A stretch of DNA of 57,876 bases from Paracoccus subflavus (GCF_004310345.1 NZ_SISK01000015.1:1-57876), one strand, 5' to 3'. Numbered from the stretch's first letter, positions 25,056 to 33,805 are shown. The notes: a model not told the origin generated them from the letters alone. Made by a program: numbers and translations.

Positions 25056-26608
25056 CACATAAGTCCGTCGAACTGCCGGGCCGAGTCGCGCAGCGGGCGC
25101 CTGTTGATCTCGTGGACAATGGACAAGACTCGAGCCTTCGAGCGCCGGTAATCGCGCCCAAAGGGCTTGAGCCGCCGGTAACGGAACTGGGCGCGGGCAT
25201 GGTCGCTGGCGGTCAGTTCCAGTTCAGCACCTGCTCCCGACTTGCCGATCATTTCCCGCCATACCGGCGTGTCGGTGTACAGGCTGAAATTGTTGAACCG
25301 CACCCGGTCCAGCATATGGCCGTGCTTTTCCAGGAAACGCTCGGTCGCCTCCATGTCCATGGCGGTCTCTCCGGGAAAGCCCTTGAACATTGTGCAGCGG
25401 ATTGACAGGCCGGCGGCATGTGCATCGTGGATGAACTGCGCGTTCCGCTCCACGCTGCTGCCTTTCTGCATGCGATCAAGCAATTCTTGGCTGCCCGTCT
25501 CCAAACCAAACGATATCCTGCGCATTCCACCATCTACGGCGGACATGAGATCCCGTCGCGACAAGCCGTTATCGGTACGTTGGTCGACATGAACCGTTCC
25601 CACCCATTCGGCCCCCTGCACATAGGACTGGATCTGGCTCGCAATCCCCCGGATCATGTCTGGCCAGGAATTCAGCTTGAGATCCAGAAAAAGGAAGCTG
25701 GTGGTGTTGTGGCGTCGCGCTTGCTCCTGCATTTCCAAAAGAACGCTGTCGATGCTGCGGGTGCGGAACTTGCGACCTGAGGCGGAGATGACATCTGAAC
25801 AGAACAGGCAGCGATCCCACTGGCAGCCCCGGCCCGACATCAGGGGAACGATCCGAACCGGATAGCGGTCCCATGGAAAGTCGGTAAAATCAGGAATTGG
25901 GGTTGCATCCAGGGGACGCAATGGCGGTGCCGCGGACGAGCTGCGCCCATTGGACAGCGTGACACCTGGGTACTGCAGCACGTCACCGCCCGTCAGGAAG
26001 GTCTGCAGCAGATTGGGCAAAACCAGATCGGCCTCGCCGCCAAACAACATCTCGATGCCCGGGATTTGGCACCATTCCTGTGCAACATGAGGCAGGTTGA
26101 ACATCGGGCCGCCGACGATCACGGGAACACCCGCCTGACGAGCAAGCGCAGCAAGCGCCCGGATCGTTGTCATGTGCTGCAAATAGGCCGAAATCAGGAT
26201 GACGTCTGGCCGCCGCGCAATGGCCTGCGAGGCTTGCTTCAAAACAATCGGATGGGGACGCTCGTGGCGTGCGCGATGGGCTTTGCGCAACAAGTCGCGC
26301 AGGGCATAGGCTTGCGGAAGATCCGTCAGGCTGACGCGGCGGCGTAGATGATCCAGGATGTTTTCCTGCCGCTCACGGGCTGCCGCTGGCACATCGTGGG
26401 CAAGTGGGGAAAGTAGCTCGACCGTCTGGCCCCGATTTCGCAGCGAAGCGATCAGAAGTCCAATGGCAAGGGTCGGAAAGGTTGAAAAGTTGTTCAGGTC
26501 CACGAGCAGGATGCGATGGGCCGAAGGCGCTTCCTGATCCACCACTGGATCAATGGAATACCGCCTGGCGGGCACCAGGCTCCGCGGCACACGAACACTC
26601 TGGTTCAT
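25055..26608 (-). CDS. B12-binding-type radical SAM enzyme
   Basis: 517 residues. A Rossmann-like N-terminal domain (HRILLVDLNNFSTFPTLAIG ... DVILISAYLQH ... VIVGGPMFN ... LFGGEADLVLP) has the architecture of cobalamin-binding radical SAM proteins. The radical SAM core carries the cluster motif GRGCQWDRCLFC (C262, C267, C270; C-x4-C-x2-C), then SFGLETGSQELLDRMQKGSS. The C-x4-C-x2-C spacing with Trp occurs in B12-type enzymes that modify peptides. Substrate unknown. GGAG precedes the ATG by 10 bases. It heads the operon rSAM-nos, and a lux box lies 140 bp upstream. Confidence 0.92.
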   Translation of the reverse strand: MNQSVRVPRSLVPARRYSIDPVVDQEAPSAHRILLVDLNNFSTFPTLAIGLLIASLRNRGQTVELLSPLAHDVPAAARERQENILDHLRRRVSLTDLPQAYALRDLLRKAHRARHERPHPIVLKQASQAIARRPDVILISAYLQHMTTIRALAALARQAGVPVIVGGPMFNLPHVAQEWCQIPGIEMLFGGEADLVLPNLLQTFLTGGDVLQYPGVTLSNGRSSSAAPPLRPLDATPIPDFTDFPWDRYPVRIVPLMSGRGCQWDRCLFCSDVISASGRKFRTRSIDSVLLEMQEQARRHNTTSFLFLDLKLNSWPDMIRGIASQIQSYVQGAEWVGTVHVDQRTDNGLSRRDLMSAVDGGMRRISFGLETGSQELLDRMQKGSSVERNAQFIHDAHAAGLSIRCTMFKGFPGETAMDMEATERFLEKHGHMLDRVRFNNFSLYTDTPVWREMIGKSGAGAELELTASDHARAQFRYRRLKPFGRDYRRSKARVLSIVHEINRRPLRDSARQFDGLM

Positions 26609-26629
26609 AATAGACTTGCTCCAAAAACT

Positions 26630-26689
26630 TTACCAATCACGACGCACTTGAGAGAAAATCACGCGACCTGCGTTTCGCTTCTGCCGCAT
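26630..26689 (-). CDS. 19-residue arginine-rich leader ORF, tentative
   Basis: ATG at 26689 encodes MRQKRNAGRVIFSQVRRDW and ends 22 bp before the radical SAM start, on the predicted transcript of the lux-box promoter. Five of 19 residues are arginine, the NOS substrate. No Shine-Dalgarno sequence is visible, so translation is doubtful. It could be a precursor peptide, an attenuation leader, or chance. Confidence 0.25.
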   Translation of the reverse strand: MRQKRNAGRVIFSQVRRDW

Positions 26690-26720
26690 AGTCGTTGGAT
26701 GATCACAGAAAATTCAATTA

Positions 26721-26727
26721 ATTCTTA
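26721..26727 (-). promoter_or_regulatory. candidate -10 element of the rSAM-nos operon
   Basis: TAAGAAT on the minus strand, centred about 34 bp from the middle of the lux box. This is the spacing of a LuxR-activated promoter with its box near -42. The predicted start of transcription is near 26715. Confidence 0.5.
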
Positions 26728-26748
26728 CAGCGTGGCCTGCTTCAGAAC

Positions 26749-26768
26749 ACCTGTCCATTTAGACAGAA
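26749..26768. promoter_or_regulatory. second lux box, between rSAM-nos and the glycosyltransferase
   Basis: ACCTGTCCATTTAGACAGAA matches the box at 5413-5432 in 17 of 20 positions, including the outer ACCTGTC and TTTAGACAG. It lies in the divergent interval, with the better-spaced -10 on the minus (rSAM-nos) side; a TAATTA on the plus side is closer than ideal. Confidence 0.85.
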
Positions 26769-26965
26769 CGAGACTGCAGCGGTAATTAAGTTTCTAGCCC
26801 TGGTTGCAGCATTGCTTTCCAATTCGGCTTTGAATGAACGTGACTCAAGAATGCAATCACATGCTCTTTTGTTAACCATCCTGATGCGGTGGCAAAAGCG
26901 CCTGGCTCGGATAGAAACACCATGAATGGTCGTCGAAGGGCGCTACATCGTGTCGAGGTTATTGC

Positions 26966-28207
26966 TTGTCCACCATCGCTCCAGAACCAGGTTCAGATCA
27001 CATCGTCTATCTGACCGGTCTTTATCCTGCCGTATCGCACACCTTCATCCTGCGCGAAGTAGTCGCCCTTCGTGCGGCAGGGCTGCATGTGACGACCTGC
27101 TCGGTCAATCGGCCTGGATCCCACCATCTGATCGGCCCGGATGAGGCCGCAGCTGCCCGTTCAACCTTTTACCTGCTAGAGAACGTCCGCAAGCCCGCCG
27201 TTCTTCTGGCAGCCATTGGAACGGCGCTCAGACGGCCGCGCCGCTTGGCACAGGCGCTGTCCTTGCTCAGGCGGAGTGGCGCCACTGGGATGAAGGGAAA
27301 CCTGCGGCAAGTCGTTTATCTCATGGAAGCCATGGTGCTGGCGCGATTTCTACATCGCTGCGGGGCAAGCCGGATCCACAATCAACTGGGCATGGCTTCG
27401 GCTTCCGTCAGCATGTATGCCTCAATCCTCGCCGGGATTTCGTTCAGCTTCACGCTTCATGGGCCCGACGACTTCTTCGACGCACCCGCACGGCAACTGG
27501 CCACGAAGATCGCGTCTGCGGACTTTGTTGCTTGCATCAGCGACTTCTGCCGCAACCAGGCTCGGCAACTTTGCAGTCAAGGAGATTGGGCCAAGCTCCA
27601 CGTTGTCCGCTGTGGAATTGATCCCGCCGCGTATTCCAAGCGCGACCGAACGCCACCGCTCCGGCGCATTCTGTTCGTTGGCCGCCTTGTGCCGGTCAAG
27701 GGGGTGTCTGTTCTGATCGGTGCATTCGGCAGCATTGCCCATGCCTTTCCAGATGCAACCCTGACGATCGTCGGCGACGGGTCTGAACGGGCCAAGCTGG
27801 AGGTGATTGTGTCAAGCTTGGGACTGGGCAACAGAGTCGTGTTCACCGGTGCCCTCAGCCAGCAGCAAGTTGCCGTTCAAATGGCTGAAGCAGATGTGTT
27901 TGTCCTGCCTTCCTTTGCCGAAGGTCTGCCCGTCGTTCTCATGGAGGCAATGGCATCCGGGTTGCCTGTGATAGCTACAAGCGTTGCGGGCACGCCTGAA
28001 CTTGTCGAAGACAATACAACTGGACGACTTGTCGGGCCAGGCGAAGAAGAGCAGCTGGCGCGAGCTATGCGCGACTATCTGACTAATCCGCAGCCTGCGT
28101 TAGAAATGGCCAATCACGGACGAAGCCGCGCATTAAGGGACCACGACATGTGGAAGGAAGGGCAGCGTTTGGCTGGTTTTTTTAGAGCACACTCTTCCTT
28201 ATTATAA
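26966..28207 (+). CDS. family 4 glycosyltransferase
   Basis: 413 residues, GT-B fold. The N-terminal acceptor domain begins VYLTGLYPAVSHTFILREV, as in WcaL/colanic-acid-type transferases. The C-terminal donor domain has RILFVGRLVPVKGV and the EX7E motif in SFAEGLPVVLMEAMASGLPV. It starts at TTG with GAGG seven bases upstream; no in-frame ATG serves better. It is divergent from rSAM-nos with the lux box in between, so it may share quorum control and could glycosylate the pathway product or a surface polysaccharide (inference). Confidence 0.88.
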   Translation: MSTIAPEPGSDHIVYLTGLYPAVSHTFILREVVALRAAGLHVTTCSVNRPGSHHLIGPDEAAAARSTFYLLENVRKPAVLLAAIGTALRRPRRLAQALSLLRRSGATGMKGNLRQVVYLMEAMVLARFLHRCGASRIHNQLGMASASVSMYASILAGISFSFTLHGPDDFFDAPARQLATKIASADFVACISDFCRNQARQLCSQGDWAKLHVVRCGIDPAAYSKRDRTPPLRRILFVGRLVPVKGVSVLIGAFGSIAHAFPDATLTIVGDGSERAKLEVIVSSLGLGNRVVFTGALSQQQVAVQMAEADVFVLPSFAEGLPVVLMEAMASGLPVIATSVAGTPELVEDNTTGRLVGPGEEEQLARAMRDYLTNPQPALEMANHGRSRALRDHDMWKEGQRLAGFFRAHSSLL

Positions 28208-28512
28208 TCAAGAGATATCGGTCGAGCCGGCGTCCATCTCGTCGGGGCCATCTTCATATGCTAGCGGCGTTCGTCTTGCAGCATGCCAATAGGGGAGGGT
28301 GGCAAAACTGAAGTTCTATTCCGTGGTCCTTTCAGGGCTCAACCCAATGTTGAGCACAGAAAGTCGCATTTCAGGATAGAACCCACCTAGCGCGGCAATT
28401 TTCGACAATAATTCATTTTATGGAACAATAGCTTAGATAAAGAAGCTTGGCGTCCAGAGATTGCGTATCAGTCTAAGCTCAAGATCACGCGTGCTGGCCT
28501 CTCATTGCCAGG
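28208..28512. other. gap after glycosyltransferase
   Basis: About 300 bp, AT-rich at 28390-28450, with no gene or clear terminator seen. Confidence 0.4.
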
Positions 28513-29052
28513 TCATTCTAACCTGAGGGTCAAGCCAAGTTGCGCCAAGGTATATCCATGCTGCAGGGCGACCCGCTCAAGTGCCGCAGCGGCCAATGCG
28601 CGTCTTGAAGCAATTCCGGCGTCTTCCGGGCTTTCAACTTCCTGGCGCCTCGACGCCTCCTTGAGGATGATGGATTCCGGTTCAGGTGCTGGGTCCGTGA
28701 ATGCCGGTGGGACTGAAATTTCCTCCGGTGTACCCGTTGCAGGAAAACGCTTCACGGCTGCGACTGGCGCGCGTGCAGGACGCGTTGCGGTCACAGGTTC
28801 ATCTGTGGTGACAGGAACGGGATTGCTGATGCGGATATAATGCTCGGCCGATTGCAGGAATGCTTCGGACGCCACGCGATCATTCGCAAGCCGCGCCTCT
28901 TCTGCGAATTGAAGATAACGCTCGATGAGTTGCCGTGCGGTCCCGCGGATCTTGCCCCTTGCGCTCGTGCTTTCAAAGACACGGTTGCCGGGATCGCGCT
29001 GCTGCTGCGGCAAACGGGATTTGCCGCTTCGCCGGATGTAATATGGTTTCAT
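28513..29052 (-). CDS. DUF4167-domain protein
   Basis: 179 residues. The N-terminal 75 residues (DPGNRVFESTSARGKIRGTARQ, then LIERYLQFAEEARLANDRV and SAEHYIRISNP) match the DUF4167 domain of small alphaproteobacterial proteins that are usually chromosomal. The rest is a low-complexity Pro/Ala/Glu linker and a short C-terminal helix. The tract RRSGKSRLPQQQRDPGNRV replaces the RNA-binding-like basic N-terminus. It is a divergent plasmid paralogue of unknown role. Confidence 0.75.
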   Translation of the reverse strand: MKPYYIRRSGKSRLPQQQRDPGNRVFESTSARGKIRGTARQLIERYLQFAEEARLANDRVASEAFLQSAEHYIRISNPVPVTTDEPVTATRPARAPVAAVKRFPATGTPEEISVPPAFTDPAPEPESIILKEASRRQEVESPEDAGIASRRALAAAALERVALQHGYTLAQLGLTLRLE

Positions 29053-29224
29053 GAGCCGATTCGATAAGGCAGCGGGAACGCCTGTCGCTGCATTCTTCCG
29101 AAATAAGCTGAACCTGGCTTGCCAGCAAGAAGGCCTTGGGGCGCGACAGCTTTTTCAGCATCGCTCTCACCATGGCTGTGGGCGTCTAAGCGATGAGCGG
29201 AAGCTGTGTAAGCCTAGATGAGGA

Positions 29225-29500
29225 TTAGTGGCATGCCCGCATCCGCTGCCTGGCTATGTCTGTCCAGATGCGTTGGACCGCGATCTCGATCTCATCTGCC
29301 ATGACGTCATAGCAGCAGAACTCTGATTTCAAGCTGTCAGACGCAGTCATGATCATCGTGTGCAGCTCCTGCACGCCGTCATCAAGGCAGGCCCTTACCC
29401 ATCCCCGAAGGAGGGTGGCTAGGTCATCTTGGGCAGAAGCTTCGCCGTCTTGGCGCGTTGAAGGATCGGCGCTTGAGAAGCTAACGGGCTTATCGATCAT
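29225..29500 (-). CDS. 91-residue hypothetical protein
   Basis: MIDKPVSFSSADPSTRQDGEAS..., a soluble helical protein ending in ARQRMRACH. A good ribosome binding site (GGAGAACAG) precedes the ATG. No family recognised. It is followed in the same direction by the DUF4167 gene. Confidence 0.55.
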   Translation of the reverse strand: MIDKPVSFSSADPSTRQDGEASAQDDLATLLRGWVRACLDDGVQELHTMIMTASDSLKSEFCCYDVMADEIEIAVQRIWTDIARQRMRACH

Positions 29501-29570
29501 CTGTTCTCCGCCGTGTTCTTCACCCGAACCTCGGTACGACTGTGAAAATCAGCAGCTCAGACCGCCCGTC

Positions 29571-29738
29571 CTAGCCGCAGACCGTCTCTGCCTCACGCAC
29601 AGGTCCAAACAGCGAAATCCGCCGCAGCGAGTCCACCAGGGCCGCGCCTATGGTCTCCGAGGCCTTGTACCCGCTGCCGTCTTGCGCCTGCCTGTGGTTC
29701 TGCATGAACGCGATGATGCTGGGATCAATGATACCCAT
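29571..29738 (-). CDS. 55-residue hypothetical protein
   Basis: MGIIDPSIIAFMQNHRQAQD...SLFGPVREAETVCG; coding-like composition with GGAAGG upstream of the ATG. It lies just upstream of and parallel to the 91-residue protein. Family unknown. Confidence 0.5.
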   Translation of the reverse strand: MGIIDPSIIAFMQNHRQAQDGSGYKASETIGAALVDSLRRISLFGPVREAETVCG

Positions 29739-29982
29739 CAGCGCACATCCTTCCGTTGTATACTGCCCGATGTTTTCTTGTTTCTTGCGGGCATTTACTG
29801 AAAGAGAGCTTCAGAGGGCAACAGTTCCAGTGACTTACTCAGTGTTACGTTTCAAAATGTTGCCTAAAAAGCCAAATTGCCGCCCACGTCATCCCCAGAC
29901 AGAAGAGGCTTACTAGCCGGGCGGCACCTGTGTTGTTTTCATGTTCCCGCCCGGCTGGAAGACAATGGTGCTGGCGCGCAGC

Positions 29983-30321
29983 TTAAAGGCCGGGCAGATC
30001 CAGCGGGGTGTATCTCAGCGAGGTCGGCGTGCATTCATGCCACTGCATCTCGGCATTGGGTTGATCGTCCCTGCCCCAGCACCAGCCTTTCTCGTTCAGC
30101 GTCTGGCCGTAGATGGCGCGTGCCATGCAGGCCACGACCGTTTTTGCTTCCTGACTTCCAGGGACGCGGCACGTGTCATCGGCCTCATCGTAGAGGTCTC
30201 GCAGTTCGGCCACTGTTTCCGTCGCATTGGCGAGAGGCGATTCAGCTTGCGGCGCTTCCGCTTGCGCGAGGCTGGGTCCGAGCAGGGCCAGAACGGCCAA
30301 GGTGGTGTTCAGGATATTCAT
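29983..30321 (-). CDS. exported hypothetical protein
   Basis: 112 residues with a Sec signal peptide (MNILNTTLAVLALLGPSLAQA). The mature part carries cysteines in DDTCRVPG, VVACMARAIYG, GWCWGRDD and HECTPTSLRY, suggesting two disulfides in the periplasm. No family recognised. It resembles the small exported proteins of plasmid transfer regions. Confidence 0.7.
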   Translation of the reverse strand: MNILNTTLAVLALLGPSLAQAEAPQAESPLANATETVAELRDLYDEADDTCRVPGSQEAKTVVACMARAIYGQTLNEKGWCWGRDDQPNAEMQWHECTPTSLRYTPLDLPGL

Positions 30322-30463
30322 GGTTCTTCTTCTGAAATCAGCAGGCTGACCTGACCCGAAACGACTACATCATCGCCACCCAGGCCACTAGGAGGAGCGA
30401 GGCCACGGCAAGCGGAAGGCCTGGTTGTTGGCACGGATCAGCAAGTTGCCGACCGTTCGGGTT

Positions 30464-30919
30464 TTAGGCCCTGCGAGACGGCAGCGGTTCATAAAACCTG
30501 AGCAGGTAGCCATCGGGATCGGCAACCACAAACTGCAGAACGCCGGTTTCGCCGTCACCTGTGCGATACCATTTTTCTTCGAGATCAAGAAACAGCGGTA
30601 TTTTTGCTCCGGTCAGTTTCAGATGCAAAGGCAACAAGTTCAGGATGCGGATTTGGAGGTTCATGCCTCAACCAAGCGGATGCTGCCAAGGTCCGTCACC
30701 GTTATCAAAGGTGCGACCCAAGCCAATCTGGTCCAGCATCAGTTCGACCTTGTGATATTGCCGCACTTCAGGAAGCAGATCCGGCTCTTGGCGACGGAGG
30801 TAGCAAAACCCTTCCTCTGGACGCTCGTAGACGCACTCGAAACCCAGCCGGTCACAGTAGAACCGCTTGCTTTCCTGCCAGTCCGTTACAGCAAGTTCAG
30901 GAACAACCGCGTTTTCCAT
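30464..30919 (-). pseudogene. VOC-family (bleomycin-resistance-like) protein with in-frame stop
   Basis: The first part, MENAVVPELAVTDWQESKRFYCDRL and onward to DGPWQHPLG, and the second part, MNLQIRILNLL to VVADPDGYLLRFYEPL, are in the same frame. They are separated by a single TGA (30668-30670), where homologues read PLGRG; a one-base CGA to TGA change explains it. Together they make one vicinal-oxygen-chelate domain of about 150 residues of the bleomycin-binding type. It is probably inactive unless the stop is read through. Confidence 0.8.
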
Positions 30920-31216
30920 GCTTCCAACTGCTTTGGTGTCATCTGGGCTTGCCATACCCTCGGAACGCGCGCCTGTGCCAGCCCAGCTTAGGGCAAGCGG
31001 AGATCCTGGCTGTTCGCCAGGATCAAGGCCATCCCGGGAGGAAGGGTAAGGATCAGCGCGGCCTGTCGGCCGCGCAGTCCCTGGCCCACCAAGCCATTGT
31101 TGGTGTTGAACTGCATAAATCTGCATATGATTTGGCGATTGATGATGATAATTCGCACATTTATGCGTATAATGAGACAAGTAAGGTTAGTAACCGACGC
31201 GCGACAAGAGCAGACG
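30920..31216. other. intergenic region with promoter for the HTH gene
   Basis: No gene called. AT-rich at 31110-31190, with TATAATG near 31170 as a plausible -10 for the downstream regulator and a repeated CTGCATA motif that could be its operator. Confidence 0.4.
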
Positions 31217-31630
31217 ATGATCGACAATGAATCCTCTGAAATTGGGACGCGGCTGAGGATGTGCCGGAATGATAGGGGTTTTACACAAGCGCAGTTTGCG
31301 GAGGCGCTTGGCGTGTCATCGAGGTCTTATCAGCATTACGAAAAGGTGACGCGGGAGGCGCCTGTGAGTGTGTTGAGGACTGCGGCGCATCTTTCAGGCC
31401 GTGATTTCATGTGGCTGGTCACGGGCAAGATCGGAGGCCAGGTCGGTCTTTATGAGCAGGCAGTGCTTGCCACAGTCGAGTGTCTGGAACGCGAAGGGCT
31501 GTCGCAGCAGCCAAAGACGATCATGGCGATCGCGCGACGGGCGCTTGAACTGGCCCTGGAGAAGAACACGAAGCCTGCGGATGAAGTGCCAAAGCTGGTG
31601 CAGGACTCTAAGTATTTGCTGGCGTCTTGA
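31217..31630 (+). CDS. XRE-family helix-turn-helix regulator
   Basis: 137 residues. The N-terminal HTH (IGTRLRMCRNDRGFTQAQFA, then EALGVSSRSYQHYEKVTREA) is of the Cro/CI type. The C-terminal helices may mediate dimerisation. The ATG at 31217 is chosen over upstream starts because the domain begins there. Followed by a small membrane protein. Confidence 0.85.
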   Translation: MIDNESSEIGTRLRMCRNDRGFTQAQFAEALGVSSRSYQHYEKVTREAPVSVLRTAAHLSGRDFMWLVTGKIGGQVGLYEQAVLATVECLEREGLSQQPKTIMAIARRALELALEKNTKPADEVPKLVQDSKYLLAS

Positions 31631-31665
31631 AGCCATCCAGAGACGATTTGGAAAGGTGATAGAAA

Positions 31666-31863
31666 ATGGGATTTGATTGCGTTTCCTGCGGACGAGATAG
31701 CTACCTCGGCGGGGGATGTCCCTGCTGCGGAGGCGCGACCGTGCCAAGCGATGATGGATCGAAGAAGGGTGAACAGTCAGGCGGGAGTGGCCTATGGGCT
31801 TTGTTCATCTGGACCACGGCCCTTGGTCTTCTGATGCAGGTTTCGGCGCTGTTCCTCGAATAA
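31666..31863 (+). CDS. small zinc-ribbon membrane protein
   Basis: 65 residues: MGFDCVSCGRDSY...GCPCCGG forms two Cys-x2-Cys knuckles, followed by one membrane helix (WALFIWTTALGLLMQVSALF). GAAAGGTGAT is upstream. Function unknown. Confidence 0.6.
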   Translation: MGFDCVSCGRDSYLGGGCPCCGGATVPSDDGSKKGEQSGGSGLWALFIWTTALGLLMQVSALFLE

Positions 31864-31865
31864 AC

Positions 31866-32062
31866 AGGGCGTCCCCCTTCGGGTCGCGCCCCCGGTTCCG
31901 GCCGGCAAGCCGGCCTCCACCCGAGCTGGTCAGGGCAATGCTTCCGGCTGCGGCGTGCGGATGCCTGTCTCGTCCCGAGCCAGTCCCTCGCCCGCCGGTC
32001 CTGGTCGCCCTGCCCTGCCCCTCTCGTCCCTTCGGGCGGGACCCCTGACGCAGGCCGTGAGC
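31866..32062. repeat. GC-rich repeat A, copy 1 (197 bp)
   Basis: Begins AGGGCGTCCCCCTTCGGGTC and is nearly identical over 197 bp to 50207-50403. It contains CGGCCGGCAAGCCGG-type hairpins and a GTCTCGTCCCGAGCC core that also occurs, diverged, at 46270-46290. It directly follows the stop of a small gene in both copies. Non-coding. Confidence 0.85.
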
Positions 32063-32142
32063 GTCAACGATGCGGACGAAGCGGACGGTTGCTGTTTCAC
32101 CCGTCTTTTGTGAAGATCCCTCCTATCCAGCAAAGTTAGGCC

Positions 32143-32451
32143 ATGGTGCGGCTTTCAATCAAAGAGGCTATTTTTGTCTTAGGGCGCCAGAATGTGCCGG
32201 AAGGCCATCTGATATGGCCGCGGCAATGTCCCGAGCTGTTCCTAGCAAATCTTAACCTCGATCAAGGCTATCGAGGCAGTTGTGAAATCCTCGATCACGG
32301 AAAGGTGGTCTTTTCTGGTTTGGCTCTGGTGAAACGCCGTCACCAATACGGAAAGGATCTACTCGTAATCTTGCTGCCTGATGTGGATCTAGGAGGCCTC
32401 TCGCCAGATGCCACCGTCGAGATGAACCCCTGTGCACTCGAACTTGAATGA
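32143..32451 (+). CDS. 102-residue hypothetical protein
   Basis: MVRLSIKEAIFVLGRQNVPEGHLIW..., a small beta-rich soluble protein. It overlaps the next gene by 20 bp, suggesting a two-gene unit. Family not recognised. Confidence 0.55.
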   Translation: MVRLSIKEAIFVLGRQNVPEGHLIWPRQCPELFLANLNLDQGYRGSCEILDHGKVVFSGLALVKRRHQYGKDLLVILLPDVDLGGLSPDATVEMNPCALELE

Positions 32452-33415
32452 CGGCTTTGGGCTCCAAGTAACCTGCATACCTAGGAAAACCAAATTGAGC
32501 GCAAACGAGCCTCCTTCTGACTGGTCGAGTGATGTAATCGAGTTCCTGTCTCGAAACTTACCCGTCTCTGATGAGGGCGAAGGTTGGGACCATATGTTCT
32601 CATCGTCCTATCAAATCGGCTGTATGGCGCTCGTAGCCCTCGGCCAGGCGGAAGAAACGGAGCGGGGCGCTATCCCCCGAGCGGCGCCCCAGTTGCCGTT
32701 CGTGCTTCCACGATGGGATGATATTTGCGTTGTGGTTCTCCGCTTGGCAGAGCAGCAAGGCCAGCTCGAATACCGTGCCCGGGACGGGAGCTTGCCTCCT
32801 TCAAGAGGGGGCACATTCGTGGTGCGAGCCTTGAACGCGCCTCCTCCTCCGGCGCCAAACATAGCCGCCGCTTACAGCCTCGGTCCCGCGCGTGCCGCTG
32901 CAGAGGTTCTGATGGTTCTTGAAGCTCTGGGACTTGTCGGACAGGGCAGGTGGACAGAAGCATCAGAAACTGTTCTTTGGCGCGATCTTCCCAGCCACTG
33001 GGACATAGATGTCGTGTCCGATCCACGCTTTGCCCGTGCCGTGGAGCAAGCCTTGGCAACGATGCCGGAAGGCATCAGCGCGGAGATGGACCGATTGGTG
33101 GCGATCAGCGAAGAAGACATCCAGGAGGCGATTGACCAGAGCGTTGCATCCTACAAGGAATTGCGTGCAAGGTATGGCTCCAAGGCGCGCCTAGGACAGC
33201 CCTTTTCAACCGAAAAGGCACGAGAGAGCGTTGTGTTCATGCGCCGCAACGACCTCGACTGGTTGTTCTTTCGTCACTGGCGCCTAGGGAACGGCTGGCT
33301 GTCCTTTCATGAGGCAGGGCGAGCGTTGGAGATATTTCACGACCCGCTTGCAATTGCGATGCGTCGAGCTGTCATAATGAAACGCTATCCTGACCTGCTT
33401 TTTATGGCCAGTTGA
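32432..33415 (+). CDS. 327-residue hypothetical protein
   Basis: Soluble protein starting at GTG inside the previous gene; TTG 32495 is an alternative start. A central LGPARAAAEVLMVLEALGLVG is followed by a charged helical C-terminus (RRNDLDWLFFRHWRLGNGWLS). No catalytic motif is visible. The two-gene arrangement recalls toxin/antitoxin or immunity pairs, but the sequence does not show it. Confidence 0.6.
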   Translation: MHSNLNDGFGLQVTCIPRKTKLSANEPPSDWSSDVIEFLSRNLPVSDEGEGWDHMFSSSYQIGCMALVALGQAEETERGAIPRAAPQLPFVLPRWDDICVVVLRLAEQQGQLEYRARDGSLPPSRGGTFVVRALNAPPPPAPNIAAAYSLGPARAAAEVLMVLEALGLVGQGRWTEASETVLWRDLPSHWDIDVVSDPRFARAVEQALATMPEGISAEMDRLVAISEEDIQEAIDQSVASYKELRARYGSKARLGQPFSTEKARESVVFMRRNDLDWLFFRHWRLGNGWLSFHEAGRALEIFHDPLAIAMRRAVIMKRYPDLLFMAS

Positions 33416-33513
33416 CAGAGATATCCCATGTTTCCTGTAGCTTGGGGTCACAGGACAGGCTTTCTGTTGTTTGAGCGCCTTTGACCGGTCCGCATTGGGC
33501 TCGAAGCGGACGT

Positions 33514-33756
33514 TTAGGGCAAAATCAAGTAAGCGATCAGCAGGAATGCTCCAGCTACTGCAAGGCTTCGGAGCCAAGTATTCCCTTCCCCAAGTTTTCC
33601 GTAGGAATCCCAGTGAATGCGCTGGATGCGTTTATAAGCATGCACGGCTCGATCTACGAACGAGTGCAGCCATGAAGAATTTTCATTTGGGTCAAGCACA
33701 AGGCGAACATAGCATGCCTTTGAGTGACAGCTAAGGGCTCTTCGCGTCGATAGCAT
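33514..33756 (-). CDS. possible small membrane protein
   Basis: 80 residues ending in one hydrophobic helix (LAVAGAFLLIAYLILP) after a soluble segment SWLHSFVDRAVHAYKRIQRI. The start signals are weak. It fills an otherwise empty interval (33416-33805). Confidence 0.25.
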   Translation of the reverse strand: MLSTRRALSCHSKACYVRLVLDPNENSSWLHSFVDRAVHAYKRIQRIHWDSYGKLGEGNTWLRSLAVAGAFLLIAYLILP

Positions 33757-33805
33757 GAACCCAGCTCAAGCGCCGGCTGAGGAGTTTCGACCTTACAAAG
33801 ATACC

